Positions 12,501 through 24,343 of a DNA stretch of 64,000 nucleotides are shown here, one piece after another (the first letter of the stretch is position 1; every line of letters starts with the position of its first letter). Location: contig JAMZAV010004992.1 of the NCBI GenBank assembly GCA_024449915.1, positions 1 to 64,000 on the forward strand. Reading direction: 5' to 3'. The notes under the pieces are model-generated. The model did not search any database and was not told where the DNA came from. It saw nothing but the letters and a program-made list of their open reading frames with translations. The translations under genes and the position numbers were made by a program. Origin of the DNA: Sweltsa coloradensis. Its lineage: Eukaryota > Arthropoda > Insecta > Plecoptera > Chloroperlidae.

Positions 12501-15500
12501 GTCTAATACACTTGTTATATAAAATAATGGTTTGTCTTTATTGACGAAAAAGTTCCCTACTTAACTTTCATCGGTTACGCCAACCCATTCCAAATAAAAA
12601 CAAACTTCAAGTGCATTGTGGCCCTCGTCAAGTGCACTCATATTTATTGATTGATTGATTAACTGATTAAGATCTTTATTAAGGCGGGATTAAGGCTAGT
12701 GAAGCCTTATCTTTCATCCAACCTGATTTGTACAACTACATATATCATTTAATTTATTTGTTACAAATAGATATTAAAGTAAACAAAGAATATTTCATAG
12801 ATAAGTGCAAATACAAATATATAAACAAAAAACAATTTAAGCTTACTTATATAGTAAACATATTGGGAGAGTACGAGATTAAAGTTGCTAAGGAATGTGA
12901 GCAGGCATTGAAATACTCAACCCAAATCATTTGCAGAATGACCGAGTAAACCGTCGGGAATAGAAAAATCTGTTTTAGATGGCGGGAATCGAACCTGTGC
13001 TCGAGCCCGTGACCCGTCATGTGCGTGAAAGGGGACGACGGACTTGTCACAGACAATTGTATTTTCGGTTGTATTTGAGTCTAGGATTCAACTGCTTCCA
13101 TGACATCTGAACAGTTGTGGGTGGCTGGATTTGTTTGGTGGTAATTTATTATATCGGTATAGCCATCTGACTGCGAACATGTCAAGTTGGGTAATTTGTA
13201 TTCTATTATCGATCGAAATAAAAACATCAATAGGCCTAATTGGCCTAATACATAGAATTACCATGCAAATTAATTTTGTGCTAAAAAAAAAACCCGAAGG
13301 CGATGTGTAACCAAAATGTTTATCATACAACAACTCCCAACTTCAACATAAGATTGCGACCCGATATAATTTAAATAAAGTCCTAAGACGTAGAAAAATA
13401 TATAGTTATCTCGAGGGTGCTGAGTGAAGTGGACACCACAAGTGAGTAACACGCGTCACATTTTGACGTTAAAAAAAAAATATTCATTTATTTATTTATT
13501 TATTTATTTAACGTCTATCCTATTCAGTTAAAAAACTGATTTACAAAGGAGGACAACAATTTACAAAGGAGAACAACTTTTTAACTAAATTAACATCCAG
13601 CCCTTCGTGCACACTCGTAGATGTAGAGTGGTTACCTGATTCATTAGTTTCAACTATATCGTGCGGTATTCACGCAGGCCGGTGATTCGGTGATTCAATT
13701 AGTTTAGAACATTATGTTCTAAGCTCAATGGTGCAATAGTCCTAACTCCTGGTATTGATTGGGGAGGGGCCCAAATATACACCTATATTCCCAATCAGTT
13801 TTTAGAAGATCATCTATTTTTTGTTAAATTACCCGTCCATGGATTTTTTTTGACCTGTAACATCTTCTTGCCACGCTTCTTGTTTATGTATCATTGAAAT
13901 AGGCATCTCATTGTCCCTCCTTTTTGCATAGCTTTGTATTATCCGTCTTCCTTTGATCCATCTTGACGTAATTTGTAAATAGACTTAGATGGTAAAAAAA
14001 CGCACATGCCTTTACGAAGTAATCACCGCCCCGCTTGATACAGCACGTGTTATCTGACAGCTGTATGATGTTAGCCAGACGCACAAGTTCGCTCGGGAGC
14101 CTCAAACCTCTTCCCGTTCCCCGTCCCCAAGACAACACAATAACACATTCACCAAACGATAATCACCGATAATATGGTTATGATTGTTGCCGCACCTAAG
14201 ATAGCTGACCCAGACCCTTCATTAATTTATTCGTATATACAAACGGCAAACCTTATTCGTCTCCCTTAGCGTAAGTGCATAAATATAATATGTAGAAACA
14301 ATTCGTATCCGAAAGGCTGCAAGTTTTAAAACCGAAAAGGGGATCTTGATTTCTCTATTGTGTTATTTGTGTATTCGCCGCCAACATTGATGAATCCATC
14401 TGGTGAAACGAATCGTCGTTAGCACTAACTCTACATATGTAAATAAATCATATATTGAAAATAATTTAGTTGCACCTACATCACAGCATTAATAGTTATA
14501 AATAATTACGAATATGATAAATGAGGTCCGATCAAATTGATTATTCCCGACAAAGATTCGTTTTTTTAAAGGTAAATGAACAACATGGTATCACCACTAG
14601 CACTAAACACAATGCATAGAACATTTAATAATAGTATGGACTACTTACAACAAACAAGAACAATAAACATATTTTTATTTTTATAATACTTGGTGGGGAA
14701 CAAAATAATATGATAAATGGTGTCCTTTATGCATATTTCCAATTCAACGCACCAAGGTCCTTGTCTCAAATTCCGGTTTCTTGGCCAGGCTTACAACGTG
14801 TAACACGATACTGTCAGTTTACCTCCCCTTAAATTCCACAAAACACTCGCTCGAACACGAAATCGTCTCACGACTTTTTCGCAGCGCTTACGCAATCTAG
14901 CGGACTACAGTCGTACGAAAAAACGCAAAATAATGCCTGGGAAAAAGCTGTTTTTTCCTAAACAGTTGGCGATAAAACAATTCTGTTGAATGGGTTGAAG
15001 AGAAAATTCATCAATTCAGGGCGATAGAGTAAAGTTTTCTGAAATAACAGTCGGGGGGTATTTTTTAAAGTTCCATGAAAATGCGCGTGAAACAGTATTT
15101 TTGTAAAAATGATGCGATATTAAAAAATTCATGCTAGATAAATGTGTCTATTTTCTAAAAATCCGGCACTTGAGGGCTATATAGAAAACCTTCACAATTA
15201 TATTGCTGAAGATTTCATGGCGATCGGTTGATAAACGGCCGAGAAAACAGCTATTTGCTGGAAGTCGACGTTACTTTCAAAATACTGCCCATATTCACAT
15301 GTCCTATATTCTCTTAATTGTTTACATAGAATTGATTGTACCATGGAGACGAAAACTATATTAGGAACCGGGGCTCTCAAAGATACGAAATTATGAGACG
15401 AGATTAAATTTGATCTATGTATACTCTGCTAAAAAGACGAAGGTAGAAAAGAACAGCTGAGAACTGGTTCCGAATAAGGCATTACACACTTCGGACAAGG

Positions 15501-15559
15501 GCAGATGAACGTTATAAATAGAATGCCGCGAAACGAACGTAATAACTAGCTTGAGGATA
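9531..15559. other. Interior of Element I outside its gene
   Basis: No coding gene is recognised. It holds a GC-rich patch (9890-10060), the hAT-type MITE, a LINE-like 3' tail with GATT repeats (12645-12730), a tRNA-like B-box remnant (GAATCGAACCTGTGCTCGAG, about 12980) and a (TTTA)n run. After that run comes a GTCTATCCTATTCAGTT tail (13480-13600) also found at 30285-30360. The rest is AT-rich unique sequence. Confidence 0.45.
11299..11724. mobile_element. hAT-type MITE, copy 1
   Basis: The left end is CACGCGCGTAGGAACG and the right end CGGTTCCTACGCCACTG, so CGTAGGAAC is inverted at the two ends. An imperfect 8-bp duplication, CTCTTGAT / CTGTTGAT, flanks it. The interior (TTTTACAGCAACTATCTGCG, TGTGTATGTGCATATTTACT) is shared with the copy at 47786-48253. 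The 8-bp duplication and CA..G ends fit hAT. It is nested inside Element I and encodes nothing. Confidence 0.7.
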
Positions 15560-16925
15560 AAATCAGACAAATTTGAGGATGTTAACAGCTGCAATGCCAT
15601 TTCATGGCACAAGAAATGCTATTCAACATTCACAAATACTCGACACATCAAGCGCCTGCAAGTCAAATTTGACAAACTAGGGAGGTAACAAAAATTAAGT
15701 ATGCATAAAGAAAGTAAAAACCACTAGGTTTTCCACTACCGTCCTAAATAATAACATTATTTGGAAGGCTTGCCTGTTTTGTCGAAAGGAAGAGACACAC
15801 GGAATCTACCACTGAGAAAATTATAGAAACCATGAACACATCTAGCCGCGTACTTCTGTATGCAATTACAGATGGCATTATGCGCACACGTCTTTCTGGT
15901 ATCACTGATCTCATAGCACAAGAAGGTGAATATCATCTTCATCATCTTGCTACTCTAGATTGCTTCGCTCAAATCATCTTGATGGTGACTCAAAGGAGGA
16001 CATCCATGAAGGGTTTGCATGGATAGAAGTGTATACGCTCAATTCTGTATGGCGTCGTTAGGCTGTAATATTTAGTAAAGTTAACAATGAGCCTTGTGAA
16101 TACCGAAATAATCGCTTCAAGCATAAAATAGAAGAAACACTTGGTAATATGGTGGAATTTGTGTACCATTTACAGAAAAATTAGTCGATATTGTTATTTC
16201 CTTGTGGAGCTGCAACTTGTCACGTAGCTGAAGAAATTGCAAAGCAGAATGATGACGCTCCTTTGCCTTCCATACCTAATGAAGACCATAATCTTGACTT
16301 ACATAAATCGATGCACAGAATTGCAATTAAGATACGGGACGATATTAAAAATATTCCAGGCCACAACTTCGTTGGAGGAATGGATACAGTTCACAGCGAA
16401 GCTGTAGTTCCTGAATCGCTCCACCTTCTCTTCAAATTATTATTGTGAAGAAGAGTTGGAAATCTCACCTGCGCGAACTTACAGACCAGGCCAACTTTGT
16501 GATATGGAGTGGATATACTGACACAAATATAAACTCTAGAAATACTCTATCATGGTCGGTCGGGATTTAACCAAGATACATAATAGCGAAGTAAATGTCA
16601 GTGAAAAGACATTGATTTACCCTATATCAGTTCTGGAGGTTGTATGTGCAAATGGTGTCGATAATGATCCGCTTTACGAGAGCAATGAGGCAAGAAAAGT
16701 GGCAACAATATCTATCGTCCTTTGCAGAGATGCTCCCTTGTTTCTTTGCTTTATGACCATTTTATTTATGCTCGATGGGGATAGGTTTTTCTAGTAGACA
16801 TTGAATATGATTGAAGCACTGTATCCTGAAGACCACACAGGATTTGTTGCCGGTGGTATTGTAGTTAAGTAAAGTTGCACTAGTGAAACCTAGGAGAATG
16901 TACGCAAATCATCAAATGAAATGAC
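15560..16925 (+). pseudogene. Relic of the Element I gene (Cys/His-module protein)
   Basis: Frameshifted pieces of one protein follow each other in the right order. 15560-15688 has WHKKCYSTFTN. 15771-15785 has CLFCR. 15810-15990 has an AQEGEYHLHHL module in which a Cys expected in the second half appears as His. 16090-16185 has FKHKIEETLG. 16190-16448 is one open piece ending ESLHLLFKLLL. 16624-16757 has FTRAMRQEKW and EMLPCFFAL. 16765-16870 has YARWG and GFVAGG. These match my recollection of a large uncharacterised protein family, repetitive in invertebrate genomes, with N-terminal Cys/His modules. No known catalytic motif is seen and the function is unknown. A shorter relic with similar modules sits at 41400-42312 in Element II. 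Many stops and shifts mark it as dead. Confidence 0.6.
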
Positions 16926-16974
16926 AGAATTTTCTGTGTATAAGCTTACATGAAATGAAATGTATCATTTAAAA

Positions 16975-17870
16975 GATACATATTAGTAAAATAATATCTG
17001 AGAACACACGTAACCTTTTTTGACTTCTACCCACCGCTACCCACATTACATTATGTGTCATGAACGTCACTATTCTTGTTCCTCGTGTCAAGACGCGTCT
17101 TTTGATATATCTGTCTCCATATTGTGCATAAAAGATTTAGTGTAGTTCACAGATTAAATAATACACCGCGCGTGACCTTTGACCTCAGCCACCACTACCC
17201 GCAGGATCTGAGACTGCGGAAACGTCACTATTCTTGTTCCTGATGTCAAGACGCGTCTTTTGATATATGTCTCCATATCGTTCTTAAAATATTAAGCATG
17301 AATCTCATAAATAGTTATAGATACATTAGCAAAATAGTGGAGTGTGTAACTCGCTGACCTTTGACCTCCGCCCACAACCACCCACACGGCGTTATGCGTC
17401 GGCAATGTCACTATTATTGTTCTTGGTGTCAAGACGCGTCTTTCGATACCCGTCTCCATATTGTGCTTATAATATTTAGTGTAGTTCACACGTGATATTA
17501 ACAAAATAGTATAACGCAACGCGCGTGACCTTTGACCTCCGACCACCACCAACAACATAACTTTTTACTTTGGAAACGTAATTATTCTTGTTCCTGGTGT
17601 CAATACGCGTCTTTTAATACTCATCTTTGTACCGTGCAAAGAACATTTGGCGTAATTCGCATGTGATACTATGAAAATAGATGAGTAAACCGCGCGTGAC
17701 CTTTGACCTCGCCCACTCTACCCGCACGATTTGCGACGGCGGAAACGTCATTATTCTTGTTCCTGATGTCAAGACGCGTCTTTTGATGTATGGATATATA
17801 TTGTACTCAAAATGTTTAGCGGAATCCATTTTTTTATTTCCATCTTCTAGTCTATCATAGAAGAAACCCT
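16975..17870. repeat. Right inverted arm of Element I (five tandem units)
   Basis: Inverted copy of 8615-9530. The unit order is preserved from the outside in and unit-specific variants match, for example the altered MluI block AATACGCGT in the second unit. Four perfect TGACCTTTGACCT sites lie at 17173, 17355, 17526 and 17697. The outer units are nearly identical to the left arm; the innermost is the most diverged. Confidence 0.85.
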
Positions 17871-18809
17871 GTGGAATTTAATTCTACGTTAGAAAACATG
17901 TCTTGAATGTGATGATTTGAATGACTTAATTGCATGACTAACATCCACATCCCACAAGTAACTTTCAGTCAGAATAACTGGAGGTGGGCATCGAGCCAGT
18001 GCCCTCGAAGGAGAGATCACATTTAATGCAAGAGATACTTCTGTGTGGTAATTTCATACAAATAATTCCATTGTAGATTTTTATAATTTTTTTGTTGAGA
18101 CCATGAGAAGTAGCAAATAAATCATTCTTATTGTGTTATAAAAAACCTTTAATTTTAGTATAGAAAATCGAAATAGGGCATCATCTAGTCATAAACATAG
18201 CATTGCAATCTCCATCTTCCAGCAAAATTGCACGTGTTATACAATATAAACGAATATTTAGGTTTTCTTACGTTCAGCTTATTGGAATTAGGTAAGCGTA
18301 GTCGATACTTATATTTTCAACTGCCATGGACCCGGACGTTCAAACAAAAATGTTGATTACAATGCCAAATTCTTACCTACCTCCTCTGGCCGATAATTTG
18401 ATAGTCGAAGTAACATGTCTGAAAAGTTTGCTGAATGAAAGAAAGCCTTTAAAATAACAGAAAAAAATGTGAACTTTTTTGGGCGGGACATAACCTCACT
18501 ATTGGAAATTATATTTAGATTTCTGGACAATAGTGTACAAAACAAATCTAGTTCAAAATTAAATTTTGAGAATCGGTTTTCTGGACATAGTTTCTAAACA
18601 CCTTTAGCTATAACTTAAGCTACAGCTAAAATATTTTTCTGAAAAAAAACAGTTGGTGTACGCATTTTTTTGTCAAACGGTACAAAACGTAAAAAAAAAC
18701 TCATATTTTTTACGTGTGTTTGTAAAAACATTTTGAATTTGAAATTTGAAACTGATTTCTCTGCACATATATTTTCTAACACTGAGAAAAAGTAATTGTG
18801 TTTGCTTAC
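17871..18809. other. Ig2A-Ig3A intron remainder
   Basis: AT-rich intron sequence with a weak tRNA-like B-box remnant near 17985 (GGGCATCGAGCCAGTGCC). No exon is recognised. Confidence 0.4.
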
Positions 18810-19142
18810 TTTCTACAACGATTGCCATTAGTCGCACGTGTTCCTTCCACGACGGAGCGCGGATGTACACCTTTACGGGTCCGCTGTCCGCCTGGCTGAC
18901 GTTGGTCAGCTTGAGGCCACACTCGCCGCTGTCTAGTCCGGCCCCGAGGTAGAGATGCCGGCCGGTGCTGTGGGCAGACCTGGCTCCGTCATTGAAGGAG
19001 AGCTCGCGAGACATGCCCGGCAGAGAGAATCTGCACTGGAGTAGGAGCTCCTGCACGACTATACTGAACCTCGCCTCCCCGCCCGGGAGAACGACCGCCT
19101 CTCTTGGCGTCGTCAGTTTGTGGTCAGGCATGGGGGTCCATT
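18810..19142 (-). CDS. Ig2A cassette exon
   Basis: Second Ig-like domain of copy A, 333 nt or 111 codons. The acceptor is CTCCCTCGCTACAG, the donor GTAAGC, and both ends are phase 1. The frame is open. Visible blocks are VVLPGGEA, a B-strand Cys (LLLQCRF), GRHLYLGAG, GECGLKLTNVSQADSG and KVYIRAP. The F-strand position after D-x-G has no Cys, while an extra Cys lies in the E-strand region (GECGL), so the disulfide is probably shifted. It is the intact counterpart of Ig2B. The domain is extracellular if the leader at 34.8 kb belongs to the same transcript. Confidence 0.85.
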
Positions 19143-19399
19143 CTGTAGCGAGGGAGAAACATCTCTCAGACGTATTTTATACAGCTTATTGGCAGGGTAA
19201 AACTATAAAACGTTGATAACACGACTACAAACAAGGGCAATGAAACGAACCGGCGAGAGAACCATTCGGCATCTGCCTGATGATAAATGTGAATACTACC
19301 CTACAATTTGTGGCGCCCTTGGTTAAAGTTTTGTAAATGATTTAATATCTCATCCCTCCACACATTCCATGTACTATAAGAAGACTGTGTCCAACTCAC

Positions 19400-19759
19400 G
19401 GTCAGCATACAACTCAGCCCAGGCGTACTTCCAGGAACCGCTCTCGGGTCGGACGCGACAAGCGACCATCCAGGTCTTGTAACCTGTCACCTGCAGCATG
19501 ATGCCGCAGTGCCCGTCCCACAGACCCCGGCCGATGTATCTGTAGTCGGTAATCTTTGAGTTCAGGTGGGCAGGGTTAGGCCGGGACTCAGACCCCCTGC
19601 TCAGATCCAACACCGGGCCCGCCCCTGTATCGAAGTCCCACCACCTGAACTGACACCCGGCTAAGCGGATGCCAGCAGTGGTGCAGGTAAAGGAGACGGT
19701 CTCGTTGCTCTTAGACACATTCTTGTGTTCGGGGCTGATAACCAGGTTGTAGAGCGCAC
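19400..19759 (-). CDS. Ig1A cassette exon
   Basis: First Ig-like domain of copy A, 360 nt or 120 codons, the same length as Ig1B. The acceptor is TTATCTTCAG, the donor GTGAGT, both phase 1. The frame is open. Blocks: VSFTCTT (B-strand Cys), LAGCQFRWWDFD (second Cys and core Trp), GHCGIMLQV and MVACRVRPESG (F-strand Cys), then SWKYAWAELYAD. Four cysteines suggest two disulfides. No leader exon is seen upstream (19.8-20.5 kb); the only leader found is at 34.8 kb. Confidence 0.87.
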
Positions 19760-20201
19760 CTGAAGATAAGACAACACCATTGAAGTATTTCCATTGACAT
19801 CACAGGTTGACAGACGTATTGATTTTATCAACATATTATTATAAAGAAGCTCACCGTTGGGAGCCGGTGTCCATGTTTGTTTGAAAGTATTCACATCAAA
19901 GTTTGACATTCACTTTTCTTGACTTAAAGTTGTCACCTTTATAAATTTACATAATCGAACGTGTAGCCTTCTCGTGTCTTTGGCGTAGTTTTGATAATGT
20001 TTTAAATCAGATTTAAGTATTTTTTTTTGCAAACCGTTGACATTATTTAATCCTAAGAATACGAGTTGTAATACTGTTTTCACAAATGAACATTCAACTG
20101 TTAAGAATATTGATGTTCGTCCTTAAGGCAGGACACCACCATAACTCTTAACTTCTATGTTTATGAATGAAAACTCTGGAAAATTTGTATGATGTTAATT
20201 A
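19760..20201. other. Intron or intergenic upstream of Ig1A, nothing recognised
   Basis: AT-rich. No signal-peptide exon, promoter or repeat end was found. Confidence 0.4.
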
Positions 20202-20379
20202 CTAGGGAAACGCCAAAGTCGTTGTTAAACGAGTGAGTGAGTGAGCCAAGTGTTGAGTACCCGGGAACATCCCCTTTCCTCCCCTATACCTAAGGATCTA
20301 GCCCAGTATGAGGAATGATACCGGGTACTCAACACATGGCTCACTCACTCGTTTAACAACGACTTAGGCGTTTCCCTAG
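20202..20379. mobile_element. Harbinger-type MITE with long palindromic arms
   Basis: 178 bp with arms of about 60 bp: CTAGGGAAACGCC..AAGTCGTTGTTAAACGAGTGAG on the left and the inverse on the right, meeting near CCGGGTACTCAACAC. TTA is duplicated at the flanks (20199-20201 and 20380-20382). A 3-bp TTA duplication is the target rule of PIF/Harbinger elements. No coding capacity. A degraded relative is likely at 4298-4516. Confidence 0.75.
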
Positions 20380-20499
20380 TTATATAAATTGAACATTTGA
20401 AATGCGAATCGTATTCAAAACGTATTAGCGTGGATCATTAACAAATTTCCAAGATAAAACAAAATCACCTAAGTTTTATTTCCCATTTAACACCCCTCC

Positions 20500-20860
20500 A
20501 AAATATAATGTGGGTGTTAAAATATAAAAAAAGTTCGAGCTAACGGGTATCGAACCCCAAACCTCCGTGCGGTAGACTAAATGCTTACTAATAGGCCATG
20601 CAAGCCACGTAGATAGAGTCCCGCTAGCTGCTACTAAACAAATGCTATCGATATTTTAAAAATCACATTTTTATTTACTGTAGGATTAAATCGCAATGGA
20701 TCTAGCTGATTTTGTAAGCAGTTCTCAGTAAACTCGTACTGGATGTCTGTTTAAAATTTCAGCCCAATCTGTTCAGCGGTTCAGCTGATTTTCGACGTAC
20801 AGACAGACAGACAGACAGACAGAATCACAGAATGAGAGCCGTTCGAGTTGAATGGAGACA
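20500..20860. repeat. SINE/LINE-derived repeat with tRNA-like B box and (GACA)n
   Basis: On the minus strand a B-box-like GGTTTGGGGTTCGATACCCG lies near 20550. To its right are TTCAGCGGTTCAGC and a (GACA)n run (20800-20820). Both are common features of invertebrate retroposon tails. Boundaries are uncertain. Confidence 0.4.
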
Positions 20861-20864
20861 CTCG

Positions 20865-21430
20865 TTTATTTATTTGTGGCCACATTACAACAGGACAGTG
20901 TCCCACAAGTGTAATTTACCAAACTATAACATAAAAATCGCAACAATACAATGTAAAATTAGTTACATAAAAATGACTATAAAAAATATTTAAACATGAA
21001 TGTATGTGAGTGTGAGATGATGAATGTATGTATGTATGCGTATTGCGTTGTATGTATGATTGAGTGAATGATTGTGTGAGTGTGTAAAGTGGAAATATGA
21101 ATTGTATGTGAAAGCACGAGCGACTATAGACATTAGTGAAGTTGATTATAATATTTCTTTTAGTTGTTATCGAAAGTGATGGATGTTACTATTGTGCAAA
21201 TCTAAATTAGACCCATTCAATGATAAAAGATTGTTGTACGTAGCCTGCATCCTTATTAAACACGAATACTTGTGCACATCAATGCGGCTGGAGGGAAGAT
21301 GAAACAGTTTATGAATTCGAGTGTTCCTTGGTGGCACACGGTAGTTTAATGACTCAATTAGAGGCGTGTCAAGCAGGTTATTAGCAACTTTGAAGAGCAG
21401 AACAATGTCCATAAATTTCCTCCGATTTTC
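20865..21430 (-). pseudogene. 3' end of a non-LTR retrotransposon
   Basis: The minus-strand frame 21412-21167 (81 codons) reads DIVLLFKVANNLLDTP...NYRVPPRNTR, the pattern I recognise at the very C-terminus of insect-type LINE reverse transcriptases (after the RT core). Downstream lies a GGGACACTGTCCTG stretch and AATAAATAAA near 20865-20885, a plausible polyadenylation signal. The coding part to the left in gene terms enters the low-quality block, so only the tail is readable. Jockey-like affinity is a guess. Confidence 0.55.
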
Positions 21431-22449
21431 AAGGGTACTTAAAAGGGTTTTTGGCAGTGAATCCCTTAAGGGGAAATTTTAACCAGGTATTTCTTTTAAA
21501 TTTTTTTAAAGCAAAAATTTAAATTGGTTTTGCAAAAATCCCAAATTAACAGCTTTTTTTACATTTTGGTTAAATTTTAATTGCATTCCTTGAGGAAAAA
21601 AGGGTTTTTTAAAAAAACGGCAAAATTTTTCACAAAATTTTTTTTGTCTTACCCCTTTTCCATTTATAAACCTTAAATTTTTTTGGGCCTTCTTTTAGGA
21701 AAAAAACTATTTTTTGGGAAACTCCCATTAAAGAAAAATTTTTTAGAAAATTTTCCAGATCTTTATTTTTAAAAAACCTCGGACAAAACATTTCAAGTTT
21801 TAAATTTGTAGTGTTTTTTTAATCCTTGGTTTTAAAGATTAATTTAAGCATTTACAAAAAGTTAAAAACCATTTTTTACCTTTTTGGCCGAATCAAATAA
21901 ATTGAATTCTGAAAATTTCCATTTTTGACAACTTTAAGTTTTTTCATCTTCCCGGGCCTTTTGGAAACTTTTAATTTGGGGTTTTAAGGGTTTTCTTTAA
22001 AAAAATTATAACCTTTTAAAATTAAAAAATTTTCGCCCGGGGTTACCCGAATAACAAAATAATTTAAATTTTTGTTTTTCCCAAAGTTGTTTTTCTCAAA
22101 GTTTTAGTTCAAAAAAAAGTTCTTTACCCTTTTTTCAATATAACCCAAAAAACTTTTTTTTTTTTAAAATGGGCAAGGAAAAGGGTTTTTTTTCCGGTCA
22201 AAAATTAAAAATTGTAAACAAAAAAAACCCCCAAATTAAAAAAATTTTTTTAATAATCAATTTTTAAGAAAATTTAAAAAAAATTTTTCCCTTAAATTGG
22301 AAAAACCATCCTTTCGGGGGACCCCCTTCCCCCTTTTTCCAATTTTTTTTTTTTCTTTTTTTTTTTTTCCCTTTTCTTTTTTTTCTTCCCTTTTAAAATT
22401 TTTTTTTTGGGGTTTTAAAATTTGTTTTTTCCCCCTTTTTTTTTTTTTT

Positions 22450-22481
<32 letters not shown>

Positions 22482-24019
22482 TTTTTCCCCTTTTTTTCGT
22501 TTTTTTTTTGGAATTTTTTTTTTTTTTTTTTTTTTTTTTCCCCCTTTTTTTTTTAAAAAATTAGCTATCATTTTAATTTTTTGGATCTTATTGAAGAAAT
22601 CGATGAAAAGTTTTTACTTATTAGTTTTTTTTCCAACTTTTTAGAAAAACGAAAAACACTTGAAAAAAAAACTTTTAAAATAAATGTTTTGAATTGTTTT
22701 GAACTATAATTTAAACCAATCGTACTAATTTCCCAAGATTTTCGCCTAAGTGTTTTGTGGGGCAAATCAGACCCCAAAACACGAAAAAAAATGTTACTTT
22801 TTCCCTTTAATGGGGGGGAAAGGGAAAACCTTTGGGGTTTAAATTGCTTTGGGGGTCTTTTACACAAAAGACATTAAAATTTTTAATTTTCCTTTTGCTT
22901 TTTTTCCCCTGAACCCTTTTCGTCCAAAAAAATTTATAATTTAAAAAAATTTAAAACCCCACAAAAAACACTTTCCGCTTTTTAATTTTTGGGTAAATTT
23001 ATTATAAAAAGTTAAATAAAAAAAAAATTCAATTTTTCCAGTTTGTTGTAATTTTTTTTCTAGTTGGTCTATGTTTTTTTGGGCCTTTGTAGGGTTTTTC
23101 CCTACACTTTTAAAGAGGGGTGGTTTTTTAAAATATTCAAGCCGACAAAATTTCCCTCCAAGATACTTTGGTATTAATTAAAACAATGCTTTCTATAATT
23201 CGACGTTATGGGAGCAACGCTGTTGGGGTCATTATAAACATTTTGCCAGGTCGTTGCTTTTGATGGCACGTTGCGTGACGTCAAAAATATTTTAATATAA
23301 TTTTTTTCCTTTAATTTGTGTATTTCTTTGTTTTTTTTAAATGTAATATAATTTTGGGTTTTTTTTTTTCCCTTTATTTGTTTATAAGCACCGAATCCTT
23401 ATTTAACCCCAATAAAAAAACCTATGATAACAAAAAAACCCTAAAAGGTAAAATTTAATTTCGTAATAAGTTCTTTAAACAACTAAAGGGTTACTGTTTA
23501 TTACTATATCTCTCAATTTATTATGCACATTCCCTTTGATATTTCACTTTTTTTTTTTTACATATAACCCCGATTTTTAAATAAACAGCGATGTCTTTTG
23601 GGCCCGTCCATCTGGAAAAATACTTTTTTCCCAAAACTGACCAATCTTTGGGCAATGAATAGAATAAACCACGGGCTTTTCAGGGAAAAATTTTATGAAA
23701 TAAAGACAGTTAAATTTAAAGAAAGGCAGGGGATGCAAAGGTGTTGGGGGCCCGGATTCCCACGTTTTTATTCCCACATGCTGTAAAAATTTTTCCTGCC
23801 ACGTGCTTTCATTTAAAAATTTAAAGGGGCAAAAAAGCACTACAAATAATTTTAAGGAGCTGCCCCAATCCGGGGAAACACGTAACATATAAAAAAATAT
23901 ACAAAAAGGGCCAAATTTAATTTAAAGATTTGGGAAAGCTTTCTGGGGCCCGCCCCAGGGACGAAAAGAGTGGGAGGGGGTTTGTGCAAGAAGAAAAACC
24001 CTAGGATCGTGTGGCTCAC

Positions 24020-24343
24020 CTGCGGGAATCGGGCTCTGTTAGTTCTGTGGCGGCCCAAAGGGGGGACGGGGGGGAAACCACGAAACTAAGGGTCCTGTGC
24101 GGGGGGCCTGAAAGCTTTTAGTGTGGGGGTCTTTTGGATAGACCCCCGTCACCCAGGGCCCCCTCCACTCGCCGAGCGGGTTGGCTCGAGTGTTGCCCGG
24201 TAAGGGTCCTCGCGGATGACCTCTTCATCCAGGACCCAGGAAAATTTTGGCCCAACAGGGCGACTCTCCTGCCCTCACGGGGAAAGCCGTGCTTTTTTGG
24301 ATTGTAGGTCAGTGCCCAAATTTGGGTTCCCAAATGGGGCGAC
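24020..24343 (-). pseudogene. Ig3C cassette exon (poor sequence)
   Basis: Homologous to Ig3B. The acceptor context GGGGCGAC|CTGAAGC is conserved at 24343 and a donor CTCAC sits at 24015-24019, giving 324 nt. Recognisable pieces are GACCTCTTCATCCAGGACCC and CAGGGCGACTCTCCTGCCC. Frame breaks coincide with homopolymer changes, so whether the real exon is intact cannot be judged here. Confidence 0.55.

Larger units (their letters stand above)
8615..17870 (+). mobile_element. Element I: about 9.2-kb element with long inverted ends
   Basis: Two arms of about 0.9 kb, at 8615-9530 and 16975-17870, are inverted copies. Each is built from five 160-185-bp units in the same outer-to-inner order with matching variants. 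The outermost shared stretch is CTTC..CATAG..CTAGAAGATG. Between them are a decayed plus-strand gene (15560-16925) close to the right arm, a hAT-type MITE (11299-11724) and LINE debris. The whole lies in the intron between Ig2A and Ig3A of the minus-strand Ig gene. Exact ends and target duplication could not be fixed. Long inverted ends plus one gene suggest a DNA transposon; the superfamily is not recognised. Confidence 0.65.

Noticed and set aside
13480..13520. Regular TTTA spacing suggestive of an array
   Set aside because: Simple microsatellite at the end of a retroposon tail; no CRISPR-type repeat-spacer structure exists anywhere in the window.
15198..15945. Minus-strand frames of 60-65 codons
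   Set aside because: They lie opposite the Element I relic or in noncoding sequence and show no domain.
22257..22644. Lysine-rich and phenylalanine-rich frames of 104 and 115 codons
   Set aside because: They are translations of a poly-T/poly-A tract in the low-quality block.
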